From positions 1 to 10,837 of the forward strand of contig JBDNDE010000163.1 in NCBI GenBank assembly GCA_046719305.1: a stretch of DNA of 10,837 nucleotides. Direction: 5' to 3'. Position numbers and translations under genes: made by a program. The notes beneath the pieces are model-generated. The model saw nothing but the letters and a program-made list of their open reading frames with translations, searched no databases and was not told where the DNA came from. The DNA comes from RGDT01 sp046719305 (GTDB lineage: Bacteria > Planctomycetota > Planctomycetia > Gemmatales > Gemmataceae). Position 1 is the stretch's first letter. Each line of letters begins with the position of its first letter. Positions 5,928 through 10,837 of this stretch are shown here, piece by piece.

Positions 5928-7392
5928 ATGATCTTTCCTCAAACCCCAGTCAGCCGACGCTCATTCCTGCGGGGGGCGGGTGTTGTGGCAGCTCTGCCGT
6001 TCCTCGAATCGATCGCCCCGCAAGTGGTGCGAGCAGGCAGCAAAACGCCTTTGCGCCCCCCCACTGCGTCTCGGCATTTACACCGTGACTGGCGGCACCG
6101 TCATCGAATCGTGGGTGCCCAAAGAAACGGGAGCGCTAGGCAAACTGCCCTCGATCCGCCGGCCGTTGCAGGATCACAAAGACGATCTGCTCATCCTCTC
6201 GAACCTGTCCCAATCGGGCCAGTCCGATGGTAAGGTGAACGCGCACGAACACTGTGCCTACCTGCACCTCACCGGCGTGGACAAGGTCGGCAAGATCGAC
6301 AGCAAGCCGTTCGCTGGGATCTCGCTCGATCAACGAGCAGCCGAGTTGGTCGGCGAACAGAGTCTGATCCCTTCGCTGCGGTTCGGCTATTCCAGCGGCG
6401 AAACTAGCTACTTCTTCGGTCGCTCCGGTCGCAGCCTGCCGGTCGAACGTGCCCCGCGGCTGGCGTTTGAGTCCATGTTCAAGGGCCGGCAACTGGTCGC
6501 ACCGAACTGGCCGCGTCGCCTGGGTGCGGCAACGGCTGCAAACGCGACCGGCACCGCCCCGAAAACCTACGATCGCCAAGTTGTCGATCTAATTCTAGAA
6601 GACGCCCGGACGCTCCAGGGGAAGCTGGGCCGTGCGGATCAGTTGAAGCTCAAGGAATATCTGGATTCGATCGATAGCATCGAACGCCGTGTTCAGCGTT
6701 TGCAAGAGCGGATCACGCAAGAAGCGGCGGATCTGAAAGATCCTGGTCCGTCGAAACCGGAGACTCCCAAGGCACTGCCCGCCGACCGCGAGCCGCCCAG
6801 ACCATGATCCGCGTTGTGGGACGCGACCCGAGGGTTCATGCCGAATGCATCCGGCTGATGATCGATCTGATGGTGTTAGCGTTCCAGACCGATACCACGC
6901 GGGTCTGTAGCCTGGGCTTGGGCAGCGACGAGGCTCTGTTTCCCGGTGTGGTCACCGGTTGGTTACGAACATCACGCCCATACTCTGGAGCATCACGGCA
7001 ACGCTGCCCGAGTCGAGGATGCCGAGCCGGTCGCCCGAGAAGGCTGTCGCCAAATGCATGCCTGGTATACGCAACTCTTCGCCGAGGCCGTGGCGAAGAT
7101 GAAGGCCATCGACGAGGGCGGCTCAAGCCTGCTGGACAACACCCTGTTGCTCTACACGTCGTACATGGCCGACGGCGGCCACGGTCGCCACAACTACCCG
7201 GTTCTGCTGGCGGGTCAGGCCGGCGGCACACTCAAGACCGGGCGGCACATCGCTTACCAAAAGGACACACCCGTCGCCAACCTGTATGCCGAGATTCTCA
7301 CACGGTTCGGGGATACGACCGGCAAGTTCGGCAATAACTTGACTGCCCCCAAACAAGCTTACAACGGTCGGTTGCCCCAGCTGGAAGGATAA
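5928..7392 (+). pseudogene. DUF1552-family Tat-exported protein, frameshifted three times
   Basis: The start is ATG 5928, eight bases after GGAG (5916-5919). An in-frame GTG at 5919 is possible but overlaps the Shine-Dalgarno site. The N-terminus carries a twin-arginine signal, SRRSFLRGAGVVAALPFLES. DUF1552 proteins are sulfatase-like or alkaline-phosphatase-fold exported proteins typically encoded beside DUF1592 cytochromes, as here. A C7 run at 6056-6062 (one C too many) shifts frame before PPLRLGIYTVTGGTVIESW. A second shift of one missing base near 6790 precedes AMIRVVGRDPRVHAECIRL. An extra G near 6957 lies before VGYEHHAHTLEHHGN. The rest runs intact through LLYTSYMADGGHGRHNYPVLLAG to TAA 7390-7392. 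Reconstructed length is about 487 residues, near the family norm. Confidence 0.9.
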
Positions 7393-7429
7393 CGCTCTGA
7401 GGAAGCCTGACTAACCGAGGACGACCCCC

Positions 7430-8073
7430 ATGAGGGACGACAAGCCTCTCCGTGGACATGTGTTCGTTGCCGCCGGCGAAAACGGGCTCCGAGCGTTTTC
7501 GTTCGATGGCAAGACCTGGACCCACTTACGCATCGAACGCGGTGGGGTCTTACTACAACACGCCTGCTTCTTCCGGGGTCGTTGCTTCGCGGGCGGAAGT
7601 TTCGGTGGAGACCTCGTCGCCTACCACACGCAAGACGCAATCGCTTGGCAGAGAAACAAACTCCAAAGCAAACCTTACGCCGAGAGGCTGGAACTGCTAT
7701 TCGCGACACACAACGAGGTCTGTGGCATTATCAGTACGGACGGTGCCCCCCAGGCGATCCGCACCAAAGACGGGAAGAGTTGGAGCGCCCGCAAAGCCCT
7801 TCTGGACGACTGGCGAGTGATGGTGCGGGATGCTCATCTCCGCCGCGTGGCGAGGGGCAACGACCGGATCGTGTTCACGGGCGACTATGGGGCCAGGCTC
7901 TCGGGAAAATCGCTCGACGAAACGTTCCAGGCCGTGCCGAAAGCCTCTGCGAAGGACACGCTCATTGACTTGGCCTTCGGCAATGGAGTGTTCGTCGGCG
8001 GGGGTTAAACGCCCCATGCATGCGAAGCAAGGACGGCCTAGTGTGGACCGATCGCACAGTCGGTGAGGCTTGA
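7430..8073 (+). pseudogene. BNR/beta-propeller-like protein, 5'- and 3'-truncated and frameshifted
   Basis: The open frame from ATG 7430 to 8008 shows repeated blades of the type GHVFVAAGENGLRAFSFDGKTW, FAGGSFGGDLVAYHTQDAIAW, RIVFTGDYGARLSG and LAFGNGVFVGGG. These resemble planctomycete exported photosystem-assembly/BNR-type propellers of unknown role. At the G5 run 8000-8004 one base is missing. The next frame continues the following blade as MRSKDGLVWTDRTVGEA to TGA 8071-8073. No signal peptide precedes the first blade and no Shine-Dalgarno site is visible, so the 5' end is probably lost, and further blades are missing after 8073. It follows the DUF1552 gene by 37 bp in the same direction. 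Confidence 0.65.
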
Positions 8074-8780
8074 AGTCGTGGGCCGTTAAGGGAACCGAGA
8101 ACCCCGGACTCTTCTTCAGTTGCGTCTACAACGCAGACGGGCGCATTCTCGCCCTGTCGGGCAATGGGCCGTGGCTACGGAACGATAGCCTCCGCGCCCT
8201 CAAGGGAATGCCCGAGTTGCGACTCATCCGCATCGATCACAACGGATTTCTGAGGAACCACCCGAAGTCGCCATTATACAGTGGCACCGGTTTCGATGCC
8301 CTCACCAAGTCCAAACGGATTGATGTCAAGTTGACTCTTGGCATCAATACCGATGGTGTCAAAGCACTCGCTGGAATGAGCGGGCTGAAGACATTGACAG
8401 TCTTCCATTCTCAAGTAACCGACGACGGATTGAAACGCCTCGAAGGGCATCCGTCGCTTGAATCGTTCACCGTAGCGGAGATGGGGAAAGTCTCCCAGAA
8501 AGCCCTCGCGTCCATCGCTAAGATGCCGAAGGTCAGGCGGGTCGGATTTCAGGAAGCGTTCATCACCTACGACAACGGTTTCGCGCTGTTGGCACCGCTG
8601 AAAGGACGCCTGAAGGAGTTGGATCTTTCCATGAGTGTCGTGAATGAGGACGACTTGAAACGAGTGCAGGCCGATCATCCCGATGCCAAGATCACGATCC
8701 TTCCGCCGGAGGAGATCGTCAAACGGCACATCGGTGCGCCAAACGGCGACAAACGCCCGGAACCCGGGAAGGTGGTTTGA
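8070..8780 (+). pseudogene. Leucine-rich-repeat (RNI-like) protein fragment, both ends truncated
   Basis: The frame is open from TTG 8070, with a stop (TGA 8064-8066) two codons upstream, to TGA 8780. Residues about 35-205 are irregular leucine-rich repeats of 24-26 residues: LRALKGMPELRLIRIDHNGF, VKALAGMSGLKTLTVFHSQV, GLKRLEGHPSLESFTV, ALASIAKMPKVRRVGF and LLAPLKGRLKELDLSMSVV. They end in HPDAKITILPPEEIVKRH. Such repeats are abundant in planctomycetes and mediate protein contacts. There is no plausible start codon with Shine-Dalgarno site and no signal peptide. The first residues overlap the end of the preceding gene. The last 12-15 codons (from about 8740) are the antisense of an IS3-type OrfA remnant, so the natural C-terminus is gone. 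Confidence 0.65.
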
Positions 8781-8925
8781 GCTTTCTCTCTGGCAACTTT
8801 GCGCCAGTGATAGAACTGACTGGCATTCACCCCCAGCTTCGTGGCCAACTTGGGCACACTGAGGCCGGTAGTGCTGATCATCCGCACGCTTCACGCTGAA
8901 ATTCCGCTGTGTACTTCTTCGCCAT
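8735..8925 (-). pseudogene. IS3-type OrfA transposase remnant (helix-turn-helix part only)
   Basis: ATG at 8925-8923, after AAGGTGAG, begins MAKKYTAEFQREA. One base is missing near 8887, and the next frame continues as RMISTTGLSVPKLATKLGV, then NASQFYHWRKVAREKAQTTFPGSGRLSP. This is the typical N-terminal helix-turn-helix of IS3-family OrfA (transposase_8 / HTH_Tnp_1 type): the opening basic motif, GLSV..A.KLGV recognition unit, Y/W-HWRK and PGSGR. The leucine zipper and all of OrfB (DDE nuclease) are absent. The fragment stops inside the LRR gene at about 8740. It marks a past insertion or deletion that removed the end of that gene. No element ends could be identified. Confidence 0.75.
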
Positions 8926-8995
8926 CGCACTCACCTTGACATACAAGGATCCATTGCGTTCCCACCGTCCACCACCCATAGGGAGGGTAAGCATC

Positions 8996-9211
8996 CTAGG
9001 TGCATTCGCGGGCCTCATGGCGTGCGCGCCGTGGCGTGCTACATCGGCCGTGTCGATGGCTTTCGATTTCCGGGGAATCCCACTGGGATGCTTCCTCGGC
9101 AGCGGCGAGGTACGCGGAACGAAACGCCCTCTCACACTCATCCTTCAGCGGATGATCCGGCGGCAGACGGCCGTCCTCGTAGAACCGCACGAGTTCAGTT
9201 GCGTTCGCCGT
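8996..9211 (-). pseudogene. Doubtful small ORF with a good Shine-Dalgarno site but ACG in place of a start codon
   Basis: On the minus strand AGGAGG (complement of 9218-9223) stands six bases before ACG (9211-9209). From there an open frame runs 71 codons: ANATELVRFYEDGRLPPDHPL, KDECERAFRSAYLAAAEEASQ, then a basic, low-information end. The first 50 residues have the composition of a real helical protein; I do not recognise a family. The perfect spacing suggests ATG changed to ACG by one transition. It may be a decayed gene, or not a gene at all. A longer frame reaches 9271 but lacks any initiation signal. Confidence 0.3.
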
Positions 9212-9283
9212 GTTACACCTCCTGCCGGCTGCGAAGCCACTGGACCTTGGGCACAGGTTGCAAAACGTCATGCTGAACGTGAA

Positions 9284-9324
9284 GGAGCCAGTCCGATTGC
9301 GTCTGTTCGTTCAGACATGGCTCC
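9284..9324. repeat. Inverted repeat downstream of the tadC-like gene
   Basis: GGAGCCA (9284-9290) and TGGCTCC (9318-9324) are perfect inverse copies. An inner stem, TCTG (9302-9305) with CAGA (9312-9315), is nested between them, and a separate short hairpin, CCCTG (9343-9347) with CAGGG (9352-9356), lies nearby. They sit 33-105 bp beyond the tadC stop in its direction of transcription. No T-run follows, so termination, RNA protection or a trace of an insertion end are all possible. Confidence 0.35.
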
Positions 9325-9388
9325 TGTGCTGTGCCGGTCCTGCCCTGAACGCAGGGAAGAAGCCCATGGGGGAGGGTTCGGGGGCGAG

Positions 9389-10399
9389 TTACGGGTTGCC
9401 CGCAGGGGCTGGTTGAGCAGGCACAATAGTCACCTGGCCCGGCGGCGCGGCAGGGTTAGTTTGCGCGTTGGGGTTGTTTCCTGTCGAGCGCTCCACTTGG
9501 CCGACGGCATTATTCAGTAGTGACTTCATCTGCTCGCGGCGGTAGTCCCAGAACTCCAGGTACACCGGGCCGATTAGGATGATCGCTGAGGCTGTCCAGA
9601 GGCAAAACAAGGTCGGAAAGAGCATCCAGAAGTTGGCTCGGTTAGCCTGAGCTTCGACCTTCTGCCTCTCGAGGGTGCGTTGGCTGTCGGCGACCTCCAC
9701 CAGGGTATCGACCATGTTAGTACCCAGCCGATCGGACTGGACCAGCAACAAAGCCATGGAGCGGATGGCCGGAATGTCCGAGAGGCGTTCAGCCCAGCCC
9801 AGTAGGGCCAGTTCTAGGGAGTGCATGCGGGCCTGTTGTTGGACAATCTGTAGTTCGACAGCCATCTCGGGGCAGCTCGAAGAAAGTTCTCGCGTGGTGT
9901 AACGCAGACTGTTGACCAGATTCTGACCGGCGGTCAGACATAAGGCGAGCACGTCCATCGCCAGGGGCAAAGCGCGGTTGAGGCGGTTCGAACGGGCGCT
10001 TGCCTGGACCCCCAGGATCACTCGAGGCAACGAGTAACCTAGTAGGGCCAAAATCAGACCGCCGCCGACGATGTAGGGCAGCCAAGATTCCGGCAAATAG
10101 TACGCAAGGATGCCCAGGAGCGCCAGCGGGGCCAGGGTAAGGATGGCACGAATAGCCAAATATTCATTAAGCGCGCTAGGACGGTAGTAGCCGGCCGTCC
10201 AAAGCAGCTTTTGCAATTCGCGCCGAGCCTCGGGCAAGGCGGGAAGCAGAGCGGCTAAGTCCGGGGCCAGAATATCAGGCGGCTCGGGCTGCTTCCACGG
10301 GCCGCGCAGAACGGGACGATCAAGAACCGCCCGGACGACCAGAAACACCAGCAGTAGCGTCGCTACGAAGATGACCACAAACAGTTGCAGCGGTTCCAC
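9389..10399 (-). CDS. TadC-like inner-membrane platform protein (T2SS-F domain)
   Basis: The product has 336 residues, starting at GTG 10399 with AAGGAGG seven bases upstream. It is one of two paralogous platform proteins that couple the secretion ATPase to pilin assembly in Flp/Tad pili and related type II systems. An N-terminal membrane segment (about 6-24) is followed by a cytoplasmic linker and two further membrane segments (about 84-103 and 108-126). The T2SS-F helical domain spans about 145-255, with LPLAMDVLALCLTAGQNLVNSL, LLGWAERLSDIPAIRSMALLL and QSDRLGTNMVDTL. A last membrane segment lies at 257-280. The C-terminal 50 residues are low-complexity, rich in Asn, Pro and Ala, beyond the usual family end. 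It follows the tadB-like gene by 22 bp. The frame is intact. Confidence 0.9.
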   Translation of the reverse strand: MEPLQLFVVIFVATLLLVFLVVRAVLDRPVLRGPWKQPEPPDILAPDLAALLPALPEARRELQKLLWTAGYYRPSALNEYLAIRAILTLAPLALLGILAYYLPESWLPYIVGGGLILALLGYSLPRVILGVQASARSNRLNRALPLAMDVLALCLTAGQNLVNSLRYTTRELSSSCPEMAVELQIVQQQARMHSLELALLGWAERLSDIPAIRSMALLLVQSDRLGTNMVDTLVEVADSQRTLERQKVEAQANRANFWMLFPTLFCLWTASAIILIGPVYLEFWDYRREQMKSLLNNAVGQVERSTGNNPNAQTNPAAPPGQVTIVPAQPAPAGNP

Positions 10400-10421
10400 G
10401 TCGGCCTCCTTGTCTCGGGCT

Positions 10422-10837
10422 TTAGTATTCGATCCGCAACAGCCACAGCAGCCACAACACGCCGATTGCTTCCAAGAGCATGGCGATGGCCAAAGCCGTC
10501 AGCCCGGCCGAGGTGGTCGTCAGCCGAGTGATGTAGTCGGGGTAGACAAACCAATAAAAGACCAGCAGAGCAAACGGGGCAGTAGCTAACACCACACCCG
10601 TGAGTCGGCCCAGAGCAGTCACGGCCACGGCATGACCACGGAAGTGATTACGCGAGCGGACAGCATTAGCCAAGCGGTCAACGAGCAAGGCCAGGTTACC
10701 ACCCGATTCGCGGTGCAGACCGACCAATGAGACAAACAGGTCGAAGTCAGGCAAGCCGACGCGACGAGCGGTCAATTCCAGAGCGGCAGGCACCGTCGCT
10801 CCCAGGCGCAGAGTGTCAGCACAGCGTTGAAATTCAA
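10422..10837 (-). CDS. TadB-like inner-membrane platform protein, 5' end beyond the window
   Basis: The open frame enters from the right edge and ends at TAA 10424-10422, giving 137 residues of the C-terminal part. It reads as the second half of a T2SS-F domain: EFQRCADTLRLGATVPAALEL, LFVSLVGLHRESGGNLALLVDRLANAVRSR. The motif ESGGNLA is the typical turn of the family. Two membrane segments follow (VVLATAPFALLVFYWFVYP and LTALAIAMLLEAIGVLWLLWLL). TadB and TadC proteins work together as the membrane platform of Flp-type pili. The order tadB then tadC on one strand matches tad operons, and the ATPase gene tadA would be expected just outside the window to the right. Confidence 0.88.
   Translation of the reverse strand, partial: EFQRCADTLRLGATVPAALELTARRVGLPDFDLFVSLVGLHRESGGNLALLVDRLANAVRSRNHFRGHAVAVTALGRLTGVVLATAPFALLVFYWFVYPDYITRLTTTSAGLTALAIAMLLEAIGVLWLLWLLRIEY

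Noticed and set aside
3263..8930. Frameshifts as sequencing or assembly errors
   Set aside because: Two lesions lie in homopolymers (C7 at 6056, G5 at 8000) and could be errors. The GGCT duplication, three nonsense codons and lost gene ends could not, and neighbouring genes are clean.
1..10837. CRISPR arrays, tRNA and rRNA genes
   Set aside because: No regularly spaced direct repeats, tRNA cloverleaf or conserved rRNA segments were seen on either strand.

Overview
The window looks like chromosome of a GC-rich planctomycete of the Gemmata type. The main pointer is the DUF1592-family c-type cytochrome gene followed directly by a Tat-exported DUF1552 gene, a pairing expanded in that phylum, with a BNR/beta-propeller-like gene and a leucine-rich-repeat gene behind them. 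No 16S or other taxonomic marker is present, so the assignment is inference.

Left block (1-2590), accessory in character. A minus-strand gene of unknown function runs off the left edge. Immediately upstream of it sits a compact, AT-richer IS200/IS605-type element (about 401-1145) with hairpin ends and one intact Y1 transposase. Beyond it lies a divergent cassette. A small ribbon-helix-helix protein with an AT-hook-like tail (minus) faces a two-gene operon (plus) encoding a SWIM zinc-finger protein and a Rad52/Rad22-type single-strand annealing protein. The 126-bp intergenic region holds two near-consensus sigma70-type promoters and an AT-rich dyad over one -10 box, which suggests autoregulation.

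Middle block (2591-8930), a gene graveyard. After about 670 bp with no supported gene comes a co-directional former operon: gntR/UTRA regulator, DUF1592 cytochrome, DUF1552 protein, propeller-like protein, LRR protein. Every member is broken by frameshifts, nonsense codons or truncation, yet the protein sequence in successive frames still reads as a continuous family member. Junctions remain recognisable: the gntR stop overlaps the DUF1592 start as TGATG, and Shine-Dalgarno sites survive. At least nine indels and three in-frame stops can be placed, so decay is recent. The LRR gene runs into a truncated IS3-type OrfA remnant on the opposite strand.

Right block (8931-10837). A short region holds a doubtful small ORF that lacks a normal start codon and two inverted repeats. 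Then come two intact minus-strand genes, tadB-like (cut by the window edge) followed by tadC-like, encoding the paired inner-membrane platform proteins of a Flp/Tad pilus or type II secretion-like machine. Their intactness, and that of the IS200 transposase and the SWIM/Rad52 cassette, argues that the frameshifts in the middle block are real mutations rather than poor sequence quality.
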